DNA of 64,000 nucleotides from Niallia sp052318935 (lineage in GTDB: Bacteria > Bacillota > Bacilli > Bacillales > Cytobacillaceae): assembly GCA_052318935.1 (NCBI GenBank), contig JBQRKO010000006.1. The stretch is one strand, 5' to 3'. The first letter of the stretch is position 1. Every line of letters starts with the position of its first letter. The translations under genes and the position numbers were made by a program. Positions 16,351-25,702 of the stretch are shown here, piece by piece. The notes under the pieces were generated by a model. It had not been told where the DNA came from and did not search any database. It saw nothing but the letters and a program-made list of their open reading frames with translations.

Positions 16351-17069
16351 CAAGTCGCTCGATAAACGCGGTAACCGATAATGTTGCCATAAACATATAA
16401 GATGTGGGAATGCTCCATTAATTTGTTTTCCATCTCAGTATTTCTGGGAGCGGTAAGATCTAAGCCGTCTTCGTCTATTTCTGGTGAGGATGCCAAATAT
16501 GAGAAAACAGAGTGTGCAGCTTTAATGTCAACGGATGCAAAACCTGCTTCTTTTATCTCGTATATCCATTCTTGTTCTGTCAAAACTTTTTCAATTCCAT
16601 AGACAGAACACATATTATGTTGTTCATTCGACGTTAATTTTCTTTCGGAGGTCATTTCCAACACAAGCAGCACCCCATTTGGTTTTAGTACACGTTGTAA
16701 CTCTTTTAATGATTTCTTCCAATTCGTGAAAATAAGAACGGATTCAACAAGAATAATATTAAAGCTATGATCATGAAAAGGCAGTTTTTCCACATTTCCT
16801 TGAAACAATCGAATCGGAAGCTGTTCTTTTTGAAAACGATGCCGGGCTCTCTTTACCATTGTAGGATGATAATCGATACTCGTTACATGACAAGGGTAAT
16901 TTTTTTTTATATAAGCAGATGTTTGCCCGGTGCCACATCCAGCGTCAAGCAATTCTGTAGCTGCTGTTATATGCTCTTGTTCCAATAACGATTTCGTTAA
17001 AGACAATCCGCCTGGATGAGCACCGTTTACGCCATAATAAGCAAGCGCATCTTGATAGGTTGGTTTCAT
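16347..17069 (-). CDS. Class I SAM-dependent methyltransferase
   Basis: A 240-residue protein with the Rossmann-type SAM fold: motif I LLDAGCGTGQTSAYI (about 39-53), acidic residue in motif II (TSIDYHPTM), and motif IV NIILVESVL. The C-terminal half is not specific for a known substrate class. It resembles small-molecule methyltransferases of the Methyltransf_11 type. GGAGGAA precedes the ATG at 17069. It is convergent with, and overlaps by four bases, the flavoprotein gene, leaving no room for a separate terminator. Confidence 0.8.
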   Translation of the reverse strand: MKPTYQDALAYYGVNGAHPGGLSLTKSLLEQEHITAATELLDAGCGTGQTSAYIKKNYPCHVTSIDYHPTMVKRARHRFQKEQLPIRLFQGNVEKLPFHDHSFNIILVESVLIFTNWKKSLKELQRVLKPNGVLLVLEMTSERKLTSNEQHNMCSVYGIEKVLTEQEWIYEIKEAGFASVDIKAAHSVFSYLASSPEIDEDGLDLTAPRNTEMENKLMEHSHILYVYGNIIGYRVYRATC

Positions 17070-17256
17070 CTGGTTCCTCCTCGAATAAAGAAAAAGTCTT
17101 TAGAGTGCAAAATAACATTTGCTCTAAAACCTAAGCCTGAAAGACTTTTAATACTATATGGAGGTTTTTCGAAATTTGTTCATAAGAAGAGAAAGGAGGG
17201 CTATTTTCCTTTTGCTATAATAAGGACAAGAGTATAAAAGGAAGAAGGGGAATAAG

Positions 17257-17730
17257 ATGGCACAAGCGAAAACAAATGCGATGCGTTTTTTAGATAGTCA
17301 TGAAATTGCTTATGAAATCTATACATATAACAATAAGGACGGAAAAATAGATGGAATATCCGTTGCTGATAAAATCAATAAAGATGTTCAAATGGTTTAC
17401 AAAACATTGGTTGTGAAAGGCAGCAATGATATTTATGTGTGTGTAATTCCAGTAGCAGAGGAGCTTGATTTAAAAAAAGTCGCCAAAGTGGTAAAGGAAA
17501 AGAAAATAGAAATGGTTGCCGTAAAAGATATTCAAAAATTGACAGGATATATTCGCGGTGGTTGTTCCCCAATAGGAATGAAAAAGAAGTATCAAACAAT
17601 CATCGATGAAAGTGCTTCAAACCTTGCATCCATCATTGTAAGCGCTGGAAAAATTGGCATGCAAATCGAGTTGGAAGTGATGAATTTGCAAGAGGCAACA
17701 GATGCGTTATTAGCAGATGTTATTCATTAG
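17257..17730 (+). CDS. ybaK: Cys-tRNA(Pro)/Cys-tRNA(Cys) deacylase YbaK
   Basis: A 157-residue protein of the YbaK/EbsC family, which hydrolyses cysteine mischarged on tRNA(Pro) in trans to prolyl-tRNA synthetase. The key lysine is in MVYKTLVVKG (about residue 49), and the C-terminal block YIRGGCSPIGMKK is the family signature. The length is typical. Start at 17257 follows GAAGGGG. No operon partner apart from the broken small membrane-protein gene that begins 23 bases later. Confidence 0.9.
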   Translation: MAQAKTNAMRFLDSHEIAYEIYTYNNKDGKIDGISVADKINKDVQMVYKTLVVKGSNDIYVCVIPVAEELDLKKVAKVVKEKKIEMVAVKDIQKLTGYIRGGCSPIGMKKKYQTIIDESASNLASIIVSAGKIGMQIELEVMNLQEATDALLADVIH

Positions 17731-17752
17731 CAGCGAAAGGTAGTGTGTCTCT

Positions 17753-17993
17753 ATGATGGATCTGTGGGATATATTAACTCCTATTATCTATATAACGATT
17801 GTGTTCAATTTATATTACTCATATAGAGCTTACAAAAAAAGAATCCATTGCTAATTTTATTATTAGTATATTAATCAATTGCTGTATAGGGTTTCTAGCT
17901 CTATGGTCCATCGGAATTTTGTTGTTTATTATGGCTGGAATTCAGGCGCTAATTTTATTTAGATTAATACAGCGTGAAGATAGAAGGAGTTAG
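17753..17993 (+). pseudogene. Frameshifted small two-segment membrane protein
   Basis: ATG at 17753 gives a 33-residue start (MMDLWDILTPIIYITIVF) that stops at 17854. The following frame carries on with a second strongly hydrophobic stretch (SIGILLFIMAGIQALIL) to the stop at 17993. Removing one A from the run of seven at 17834-17840 joins the two into a single protein of about 79 residues with two or three membrane segments. So this is either a decayed gene, a sequencing error in the homopolymer, or a slippage site. Its last nine codons (IQREDRRS-stop) are also shared with repeat DNA near 35279, so the 3' end may have been supplied by a repeat. Confidence 0.55.
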
Positions 17994-18165
17994 GGCTAAG
18001 AATGATGTTGGTTTGGAGAAGCGTTCGCTCGACTCCTGCGGGATTAGCGAGAAAGGCGAGACCCCGCAGGAGCAAAGTGACGAGGAGGCTCGGCGCTCGC
18101 CCCGCGGAAAGCGAGCGATAAGCTTCGGAAAACCCCTTTTAACAGAGCTTATTTTCAGGGTAGCC
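17967..18165 (+). repeat. GC-rich dispersed repeat, right end CAGGGTAGCC
   Basis: Contains GACTCCTGCGGGATTAGCGAG, GAGACCCCGCAGGAGC and GACGAGGAGGCTCGGCGCTCG. The halves fold into strong hairpins. Nearly identical to 35279-35475, including 27 bases that overlap the end of the small membrane-protein frame. The left terminus found in the 35 kb and 37 kb copies is missing here, and no target duplication is visible. Confidence 0.75.
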
Positions 18166-18171
18166 AATTTT

Positions 18172-18208
18172 TAAAAAGAAAGCATCATCTAAAATATAGA
18201 TGATGACT
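18172..18208 (-). terminator. Likely terminator of the cyd operon
   Basis: CATCATCTAAAATATAGATGATG is an inverted repeat; on the minus strand it is followed by CTTTCTTTTT. It lies about 110 bases beyond the end of the last cyd gene. Confidence 0.55.
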
Positions 18209-18320
18209 CTCAACGTTTTTTATTACTTCAATAGTCAGCCCCGTTTTTTCCAATCTTCAAATTTGTCGGTCACGAAACCAGTTAATCTGAAGCTATTTGC
18301 AACATTAATCAAACGTTTGA

Positions 18321-20042
18321 TTAAAAACTTGGATGATCAAGACGATATAATTGTTTGTAACGAGGATTCGCTGCTAATAGCTCCTCATGTGTACCGCGCA
18401 TCTCAATTTTCCCGCCATTCATAAAGATGATTTCATCCATTTCTTCTATACCGACTAAATGGTGAGTAATCCAGATGATCGATTTCCCTTTCAAACTTGC
18501 AAAAATAGTTTTTAACAGCTCTTTTTCTGTTCGAGGATCTAAACTTGCATTCGGTTCATCCATAATGACAACAGGTGTATTTTGCAGAAGAATCCTTGCA
18601 AGTGCGACCCGCTGTTTTTCTCCTCCTGAAAAGCGCTGGCCAGTTTCTTGCATAAATGTATCTAAGCCATCTGGCAAGGTTTCCACCAATTTTTCGAGCT
18701 GCGCTAGTTTTATTGCTCTTTTGATATCTTCTTCTGATGCTTCCTCGATTCCTAGGGTTACATTATTTCGCAGCGTCGTATCAAATAAATGAGGATTTTG
18801 ATTCAAAACAGAAATGATAGAAGCACTGTTTTCATGGAAAGAAAAAGCATCTCGACCATTAAACGTCACTTTTCCGGCAGTTGGAATAAGCGCCCCTTGA
18901 ATCAGCTTTAGCAAAGTCGATTTCCCCGCACCGCTTCTCCCGATAATAGCGATTTTTTTTCCTTGAGGAATAGAAAGGCTCACATCAGAAACAGAAAAGT
19001 CCTTCTCGTTTTCATAAGAAAAACTCACTGAATCAACTTGAATATTGACTGTACTACCCTCTAGAACAGCCTCGTTATTACAAGGTGCATTGCTTGCTGT
19101 TAACTTTTTTAATCTTGCTAACGAGTCCTGATAAGCAGGGATTTTTTCAAAAGCATCGGAAATAATGAAAAAAGCTTCCAAGACAGGAAAAGCAACCAAA
19201 ATAATGGCGGCAATTACTGTAGCGGAAATCGTTCCCTCTGCATACTGCTGGCTTGACCAAAGAGTTAACGAAATAATAATAACGGCTGCAATGCCCTGCG
19301 CAAGCAAGTTTCTCCATCTTGAAAAGCGCTGTAATTGATTATTGATGGCAGCAACAGCAGCTTCCTCTTTTTCATAACCAGCAATAAAGCTTGTCGTGCG
19401 GCCGCTGATTACCCAATCACTTATGCCAAGAATGCTGTCTGTTAAGCTTTGATATAAGCCATTTCTTTTCTGTTTGAATGCTTTTTGTTTTTTCTTGATA
19501 AACAACAATGAAAGGATTGGCAAAATAACTAATAATACAGCAAGATAACAGCCAATAAGAAGAGCGAATGGAACGTCCAACATCCCGATTGAAAACACCA
19601 CTACAACATATAAAAAAATAGCAGAGATGGTTGGGAAAATCGTTCGTAAATAAATATATTGCAGCTGTTCAATGTCTTCCGCTAATATACCGAGCATATC
19701 TCCCATTTTGAAACGGCTTTTTAAAAACAGTGCTTGCGTTTCTAATATACGATAAAGCTTCACTCTCATCTTTGATAAGATTCGCAGGACGGTATCATGT
19801 CCGGCCAGCCTTTCTAAATAAGCAAAAACGGCACGACCTATGCCGAAAGTTCTGACACCAACAATCGGTATATACACAAGTAGTATATTTTCTACAGGAA
19901 TTGCAGCTTTAGAAATTAAGTACCCGGATGTAAAAGTAAGCATAGCTGCTGTAAGAACAGTAAGAAAGCTTATAAGAATGATAAAGATAATTCGCGGGAC
20001 ATTTCCTTTTATAAACGGAACAATCCATTTTTCCTGATTCAT
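18321..20042 (-). CDS. cydC: Thiol reductant ABC exporter subunit CydC
   Basis: A 573-residue half-transporter: six membrane segments in the first 300 residues, then an ATPase domain with Walker A GRSGAGKST, signature FSGGEKQR and Walker B VVIMDEPNASLD. CydC and CydD form a heterodimer that exports cysteine/glutathione-type reductants and is needed to assemble cytochrome bd. It is the last gene of the cyd operon and lies 14 bases after cydD. B. subtilis uses the names in the opposite order; I follow the E. coli protein families. In Walker B the usual T is replaced by N (DEPNASLD). Confidence 0.9.
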   Translation of the reverse strand: MNQEKWIVPFIKGNVPRIIFIILISFLTVLTAAMLTFTSGYLISKAAIPVENILLVYIPIVGVRTFGIGRAVFAYLERLAGHDTVLRILSKMRVKLYRILETQALFLKSRFKMGDMLGILAEDIEQLQYIYLRTIFPTISAIFLYVVVVFSIGMLDVPFALLIGCYLAVLLVILPILSLLFIKKKQKAFKQKRNGLYQSLTDSILGISDWVISGRTTSFIAGYEKEEAAVAAINNQLQRFSRWRNLLAQGIAAVIIISLTLWSSQQYAEGTISATVIAAIILVAFPVLEAFFIISDAFEKIPAYQDSLARLKKLTASNAPCNNEAVLEGSTVNIQVDSVSFSYENEKDFSVSDVSLSIPQGKKIAIIGRSGAGKSTLLKLIQGALIPTAGKVTFNGRDAFSFHENSASIISVLNQNPHLFDTTLRNNVTLGIEEASEEDIKRAIKLAQLEKLVETLPDGLDTFMQETGQRFSGGEKQRVALARILLQNTPVVIMDEPNASLDPRTEKELLKTIFASLKGKSIIWITHHLVGIEEMDEIIFMNGGKIEMRGTHEELLAANPRYKQLYRLDHPSF

Positions 20043-20056
20043 GTTCTATTCACTCC

Positions 20057-21748
20057 TTACGCTTTCAGCAGCCTGTAATAGGCACCTTTTTTTGCAACTA
20101 ACTCTTTATGTGTTCCTATTTCTACTATTTGCCCTTTATCTAATACAAATAGAAGATCCATTTCTTCCATCCAGTGCAAGCGATGGGTCGCAAGAAAAAC
20201 TAATTTTTCGTTAAATAGGGGCAGCATCGTTTTCTTCAGCTCAAATTCTGTTTCAATATCTAAATGGGATGTCGGTTCATCCAATAACATCACAGGGCGG
20301 TTGCTTAAATAGGCCCGTGCTAACGCGACGCGCTGCTCCTGCCCGCCGCTCAGTGTTCTGCCCCCATCTCCTAATAATTCATCTAAACCGTTTGGAAATG
20401 TTGTATACAGTTCATACAAACCGGTTGCTTTTAAAGCGTCAACCACTTCTCCGTCCGTTGCCTCAGGAGAATAGAAGCGAATATTATCTCTTAATGAAAG
20501 ACTGAATATATAAGGAGACTGTGGAATATAAGTAGTCTGCTGTCTCCAGCTATCATTTGTTAAGCTTGTTTTACTCCCATTTAAAGCAATCGAACCAACA
20601 GTATGACGGGAAAAACCACTTAATATATCAATGAGGGTAGATTTTCCAGCTCCACTTTCTCCGACAATTCCGATTTTTTTCACACCATGAAGATGAAAGG
20701 TGATATCGTGCAATGTCTCTTCTTCGTCTTCGTGATGACGAAAGCCAACGGAATGAAAAGAGAGTTCATTAATAGTAGAACCAATAACATTGCGGTCTTC
20801 CTTATTTATTTTTTTGCCAAGAATTGTTTGAATCGATTCACCCGCTTCTTTTCCATTTAATGTAGCATGATAATCTGCGCCAACCATTCGAACGGGAAGA
20901 AAATATTCTGGTGCTAACATTAAAATAGTGAGTGCTGGCAATAAAGTTAAATGTTCATTTATTAATCGAACACCTAAATTAACGGCAACTGAAGCTACTG
21001 ACAATGAAGTGAAAAAGTCTAATGAAAAAGAAGAGAGAAAGGCAACTCTTAATGTTTTCATCGTGGCAGAACGATACTGTTCGCTGACTTTTTTAATATT
21101 TTCACTATGTTTTTTGCTTTTTCCAAGAAATTTAAGTGTCTCCAACCCTCTTAAAGAATCTAAAAAGTGATTGGATAAAATTCGGTATGTAGCCCATTGC
21201 CGGTTCATTTGGCCTTTTGCAGCAAGTCCGACTAAGATAAGAAAGCCAATTAAAATCGGCATCGTGATTGTTAAAATAATGCCGGATATCCAATCCATCC
21301 AATAAACATAGAGAAGCAGCATCGGCGGAATAACTGCTGTTGCAATCATTCTTGGAAGAATTAGCTCTAAATACGTTTTAAATTGCGAGATTCCTTCTAT
21401 TACAAGGGTGGAAACTGTACCACTTCCTTGTTTTTTCGTAAATTTAGGTCCGAGTTGAAATAATTTCGTCAATAGTTGAAATCGTAAGTTTTTGCTCGTT
21501 TTTTCTGCAAAATCTGATGAGATTTTTTGCTGCATAAGATGAAGAAAATGACGGGCGATAAATGCGAACAAAAACAATATGATTTCCTCATATTGTTTTT
21601 GAAGTGATTCACCCTTATATAACGCAACGATTACTTCTGCAAGCCATTTGGCCTGCAGAATAATCGCTGCACCTTGTATAATGATTAACAGTGTTAATAT
21701 AAAGAGAATCGGCTTGATCCCTTTAAATTTAAGTAAATCTTGTTTCAT
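20057..21748 (-). CDS. cydD: Thiol reductant ABC exporter subunit CydD
   Basis: A 563-residue half-transporter with six membrane segments and a C-terminal ATPase domain (Walker A GESGAGKST, signature LSGGQEQR, Walker B VMLLDEPTSHLD). The N-terminal part has FLGKSKKHSENI and LAPEYFLPVRMVGADYHA, which are typical CydD stretches. Its ATG overlaps the cydB stop by one base (TAATG), so translation is coupled. It pairs with CydC encoded next. Confidence 0.9.
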   Translation of the reverse strand: MKQDLLKFKGIKPILFILTLLIIIQGAAIILQAKWLAEVIVALYKGESLQKQYEEIILFLFAFIARHFLHLMQQKISSDFAEKTSKNLRFQLLTKLFQLGPKFTKKQGSGTVSTLVIEGISQFKTYLELILPRMIATAVIPPMLLLYVYWMDWISGIILTITMPILIGFLILVGLAAKGQMNRQWATYRILSNHFLDSLRGLETLKFLGKSKKHSENIKKVSEQYRSATMKTLRVAFLSSFSLDFFTSLSVASVAVNLGVRLINEHLTLLPALTILMLAPEYFLPVRMVGADYHATLNGKEAGESIQTILGKKINKEDRNVIGSTINELSFHSVGFRHHEDEEETLHDITFHLHGVKKIGIVGESGAGKSTLIDILSGFSRHTVGSIALNGSKTSLTNDSWRQQTTYIPQSPYIFSLSLRDNIRFYSPEATDGEVVDALKATGLYELYTTFPNGLDELLGDGGRTLSGGQEQRVALARAYLSNRPVMLLDEPTSHLDIETEFELKKTMLPLFNEKLVFLATHRLHWMEEMDLLFVLDKGQIVEIGTHKELVAKKGAYYRLLKA

Positions 21749-22764
21749 TAATATTCAAGATGAGACTTCTCAGTAACTCTTTTGCGGAATACAATATAGC
21801 TCCATATTTGATACCCAAGTACAAAAGGCAATAAGGTAAGAGCCACAATTGTCATTACTTTTAAAGAATAGTTACCAGAAGCTGCGTTTGAAATCGTTAA
21901 GCTGAAAGTTTCACTAATCGAGCTGATCATTACTCTTGGGAATAAGCCGATAAAAACTGCTGCAAAGGATAGGATGATAACGCCGCCTGTCATGCCAAAC
22001 GCCCAGCCATCTCTTTTTCTAGAAATAAAGAAGCCAGCAAGAACAAATACGATGACACCTAATCCGAATATCGCAGTTAAAATTTCACCTCGAGCATCAA
22101 AAATATCTGATTTAATATACGTCAGAATCGAAAATGCCGCTAATAAAATTCCTAAAAGAGGCAGTAGCTTTTGTGCTGTTTTGCGAGCACGATTTTGTAA
22201 ATCTCCAACAGTGCGAAGGGTTGTAAACATAAGGCCATGAACTAAACAAAGAATTAAAACGGTTAAACCGCCAACTAGTGTATAGTAGTTCACGATATCA
22301 AAAAAGCCAGCTTTTAATTCCATGTTTTTATCGATTGGCAAACCTTGCATGAAACAAGCAAATACGACGCCAAATAAAAGCGGAGGCAACAAGCTTCCTA
22401 AAAAGATGCAAACATCCCAAGATTTCTTCCATAAGGGGCTGTCGCCTTTTGCACGGAATTCAAATCCAGTAGCACGGATAATCAATGCTAATAATACAAC
22501 AACAAGTGGTGTATAAAATCCACTGAAAAGCGTAGCATACCAGTGAGGGAAAGCAGCAAATAAAGCGCCCCCAGCCGTAATCAGCCAAACTTCATTCGCA
22601 TCCCAGAAAGGGCCGATAGAATTAATTAAAATACGTCTTTCCATATCATTTTTTGCAATAATCTGCGTGGACATGCCAACACCGAAATCAAATCCTTCTA
22701 AAAAGAAAAACCCAATGAATAAAACAGCGACTAATATAAACCAAAGAACATTTAACTCAAGCAT
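21748..22764 (-). CDS. cydB: Cytochrome bd ubiquinol oxidase subunit II
   Basis: A 338-residue membrane protein with about eight to nine segments. N-terminal MLELNVLWFILVAVLFIGFFFLEGFDFGVG holds the family block FFLEGFDFGVG, and GPFWDANEVWLI follows. CydB stabilises the haem-bearing CydA in the high-affinity menaquinol oxidase. I chose ATG 22764 because GAAGGAGGG precedes it; an in-frame start further upstream has no site. It overlaps the end of cydA by eight bases. Confidence 0.95.
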   Translation of the reverse strand: MLELNVLWFILVAVLFIGFFFLEGFDFGVGMSTQIIAKNDMERRILINSIGPFWDANEVWLITAGGALFAAFPHWYATLFSGFYTPLVVVLLALIIRATGFEFRAKGDSPLWKKSWDVCIFLGSLLPPLLFGVVFACFMQGLPIDKNMELKAGFFDIVNYYTLVGGLTVLILCLVHGLMFTTLRTVGDLQNRARKTAQKLLPLLGILLAAFSILTYIKSDIFDARGEILTAIFGLGVIVFVLAGFFISRKRDGWAFGMTGGVIILSFAAVFIGLFPRVMISSISETFSLTISNAASGNYSLKVMTIVALTLLPFVLGYQIWSYIVFRKRVTEKSHLEY

Positions 22765-24160
22765 GGAAACCCTCCTTCGCAAATGGGTCATTGTTTACTT
22801 TACTATCTTTTTTGTCTAGCATATAGGGTCCTTTTTTAATTACTTTCACGTATAAAAAGGCCATGATGACAGCTAGAATTGCATAGATGGTTGAAAATGT
22901 AATCAAAGAAAATAATACTTGACCGGCACTTACACTAGGAGAAATACTGTCTTCTGTTGTCATTAGACCAAACACAGTCCAAGGCTGTCTGCCGATTTCT
23001 GTCATAATCCATCCTGAAGTATTTGCAATAAATGGCAAAGATATACTTGCGATCATTAAACGGTAAAAGACTTTATTTGATTTTGTTGTTAACTTTTTCT
23101 TCCATGCTAAATACACACCGTATATGCCTAATAGAATCATCGCTACACCTGCAGCAATCATAATTCTAAAGCTCCAGAATGTTGTTTTTACTGGTGGGAT
23201 ATAGTTGCGCTCCCCATATTTAGCTGTATACTCTGCTTGCAGCTCGTTCATGCCTTTTACACTGCCTGACAGCGTATTATAAGAAAGAATACTTAGTGCA
23301 TAAGGAATTTTTATTTCATTTGAGTTTTGTTTCTTTTCTACATCAATGTTAGCGGACATAGTCCATGGTGCTGGATCTTCACTTCTATCCCAGAGACCTT
23401 CACTAGCTGCCATTTTCATTGGCTGTGTTTTCACTAAGTATTGTGCTTGGCTGTGGCCGGCAACAGCTGTTAAAAAGGAAGCAGAAAGAGCAACTGCAAT
23501 TCCGATTTGGAATGATTTTTTGAAAAATTCGACTTCTTGTTTTTTTAACATTTTGTAGGCGCTAATGCCTGTTACGAGAAAAGCGCCAGTTGCTAATGCA
23601 CCTAAAACTGTGTGCGGGAATTCTACAAGTACTTGACCGTTTGTAATGAGGGCAAAGAAGTCATTCATTTCTGCACGGCCGTTGTTTGTTTCAAATCCAA
23701 CAGGATGCTGCATAAAGGAGTTAGCGACAAGAATCCAAAAGGCGGAAATTGTTGTACCAAGAGCAGTTAGCCAAATGCATGCTAAATGAACTTTTTTCGA
23801 TAATCTTTCCCATCCAAAAATCCACAAACCGATAAAGGTTGATTCCATAAAAAATGCAAGAAGTGCCTCAATCGCAAGTGGTGCACCAAACACATCGCCA
23901 ACAAATCGAGAATAATTAGACCAGTTCATGCCAAATTGGAATTCTTGGAGAATTCCTGTAACGATTCCGATAACGAAATTAATAAGAAATAGCTTTCCCC
24001 AGAATTTCGCCATCTTTTTATATTCTTCATTGCCACTTTTTACATACATTGTTTCCATGATTGCGATTAGAAATACTAATCCAATAGAAATTGGTACGAA
24101 TATAAAGTGGAAAATGGTAGTGGAAGCAAATTGTAAACGTGATAGAAATACCATATCCAT
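22757..24160 (-). CDS. cydA: Cytochrome bd ubiquinol oxidase subunit I
   Basis: A 467-residue haem b558/b595/d-binding subunit, the length of the B. subtilis protein. The N-terminal histidine block LSRLQFASTTIFHF, the GRQPWTVFG motif near residue 400, and AYLVKTQPMKMAA-like QYLVKTQPMKMAA are present. It has the short Q-loop of the Firmicutes type. ATG 24160 is preceded by GGAGGAG at 6 bases; the longer frame lacks a site. It leads the cydA-cydB-cydD-cydC operon. The long upstream region contains a weak Rex-like site. Confidence 0.95.
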   Translation of the reverse strand: MDMVFLSRLQFASTTIFHFIFVPISIGLVFLIAIMETMYVKSGNEEYKKMAKFWGKLFLINFVIGIVTGILQEFQFGMNWSNYSRFVGDVFGAPLAIEALLAFFMESTFIGLWIFGWERLSKKVHLACIWLTALGTTISAFWILVANSFMQHPVGFETNNGRAEMNDFFALITNGQVLVEFPHTVLGALATGAFLVTGISAYKMLKKQEVEFFKKSFQIGIAVALSASFLTAVAGHSQAQYLVKTQPMKMAASEGLWDRSEDPAPWTMSANIDVEKKQNSNEIKIPYALSILSYNTLSGSVKGMNELQAEYTAKYGERNYIPPVKTTFWSFRIMIAAGVAMILLGIYGVYLAWKKKLTTKSNKVFYRLMIASISLPFIANTSGWIMTEIGRQPWTVFGLMTTEDSISPSVSAGQVLFSLITFSTIYAILAVIMAFLYVKVIKKGPYMLDKKDSKVNNDPFAKEGFHA

Positions 24161-24806
24161 GTATTTCTCCTCCTTTTCTTTTATGTTCCCATTTTTCGGG
24201 AGATATTTGTGAACTTCAAAACTTTTAAAAGCGATAAATATCATTGCGTAATCAGTGTGTTTGTTAATAAAAATTAAATAAAATGATGGAAAATAGGTAT
24301 GTTTATGTCCGTTCGTGCAGTGAATTTTTTGTTAAATCTTGTTGATTAAATACTGGTATATACGGAAATTCTAAAAGAATAGGTGTATTTTTTCCAACCG
24401 TCTCCTTTTTTTAAAATGATAGCTATATCATAATGAAAAATAGACGGTTTGAGTGGAAAATCACAAAAAGTTTGAAAAAAGTTCACAATTTCACATAAAA
24501 CGAAAGATTGGCAACAAAAGGATATTGAAATTTGTTAATCGCCAGTTATCTGTGATATGGGAAGAATTTATTGTTTCAATTTCTCCTCTTTTTGTTTCAT
24601 TTTCTTAGAAATAGCTATTATTCTACAAAAATCGACGGAAATTGCACATTTTTCATACCACATCATCGGTTTATTTTCCAGATTATGTTTCATCAGGAGT
24701 TAAATTAGGAATAAATGCATATACTTTGATTGATAAAAAGGAAAGTTGTATGCTTTTATAGGCGGGCTATGGAAGGGGAATATTAACAGTTGAGGGTGTT
24801 TAAATC
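24161..24806. promoter_or_regulatory. Upstream regulatory region of the cyd operon
   Basis: About 650 gene-free AT-rich bases. At 24470-24488 the minus strand reads TTGTGAACTTTTTTCAAAC, with one perfect Rex half-site (TTGTGAA) and a degenerate partner. In B. subtilis Rex, CcpA and ResD act on the long cydA leader, so a control role is plausible. No other gene or RNA recognised. Confidence 0.4.
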
Positions 24807-25664
24807 ATGGTGAAATGTATTGCAATTGATATGGATGGAACGTTATTAACCTCTGCGCAAGAAATAACAACAGCAAATAGGGAAGCGGTTAAGCTGGCTC
24901 AACAAAAAGGAATAGAGGTTATTATTGCGACAGGCCGTGCTTATGAGGAAGCAGGCGATTTATTAAAAGATGCTGGGATTATTACACCGTTGATTTGTGT
25001 AAATGGTGCTGAAATACGAACAAATAAGCATGAAATAATCGGAACCAACCCATTAGAGAAGAATCTGGCGAAAGAAGTAGCAGAAATCTTACATCAAAAT
25101 CAAGTTTATTATGAGGTATATACAAATAAAGGGACATTTACATTAGATAAAAAAATGGCAAAAGCATTGATTATGGACATTTTTACTGTAGGTGGACATG
25201 CAAGAGATTTAGAGGAAATACAACAAGCGGCAGACGAGCGGCTGGAAGAAATTAAGGAAGCAGAAAGTTATTTACCTTTATTTGAAGAGGACGAGTACAT
25301 TATCTATAAATTACTTGCTTATCATGCAGATCAAACGAAACTGGATGAAGTGAGAAATGAGTTAAGCAGCGTGAAAGGCTTGGTTATTAGTGCATCAGGT
25401 AAAGAAAACTTAGAGTTGACAGCAGTCAATGCGCAGAAAGGTGTAGCCTTAGAAAAGTTTGTGCAGTCAAAAGGAATTTCATTAAAAGATACAATGGCAA
25501 TTGGTGATAATTTTAATGATCTTTCTATGATATTAAAGGCAGGCAGAGCGGTTGCGATGGGAAATGCAGTGGATGAATTAAAAAAACATGCTCATTTTGT
25601 AACGGCAACAAATGAAGAAAGTGGTGTAGCTAAAGCAATAAATTTAGTGATAAAGGATGAATAG
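24807..25664 (+). CDS. Cof-type HAD-IIB phosphatase
   Basis: A 285-residue hydrolase. HAD motif I is DMDGTLL (nucleophile Asp8), motif II is IATGR, motif III a lysine in the ELTAVNAQKGVAL block, and motif IV GDNFNDLSM. The large cap between motifs II and III is the Cof/IIB type. Such enzymes dephosphorylate sugar phosphates, flavin precursors or PLP; the substrate here is unknown. It stands alone and ends in a shared bidirectional terminator. Confidence 0.88.
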   Translation: MVKCIAIDMDGTLLTSAQEITTANREAVKLAQQKGIEVIIATGRAYEEAGDLLKDAGIITPLICVNGAEIRTNKHEIIGTNPLEKNLAKEVAEILHQNQVYYEVYTNKGTFTLDKKMAKALIMDIFTVGGHARDLEEIQQAADERLEEIKEAESYLPLFEEDEYIIYKLLAYHADQTKLDEVRNELSSVKGLVISASGKENLELTAVNAQKGVALEKFVQSKGISLKDTMAIGDNFNDLSMILKAGRAVAMGNAVDELKKHAHFVTATNEESGVAKAINLVIKDE

Positions 25665-25702
25665 GAAAAAAGGCAAACCGTCAAAGTGTGGTTTGCCTTT
25701 TT
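25665..25702. terminator. Bidirectional terminator
   Basis: AAAAAAGGCAAACC pairs with GGTTTGCCTTTTT; A and T runs on both sides serve the convergent HAD and TetR genes. Confidence 0.85.

Noticed and set aside
17964..18174. Open frames on both strands in the GC-rich repeat
   Set aside because: They come from GC-rich repeat DNA; the other copies do not keep the same frames intact with starts.
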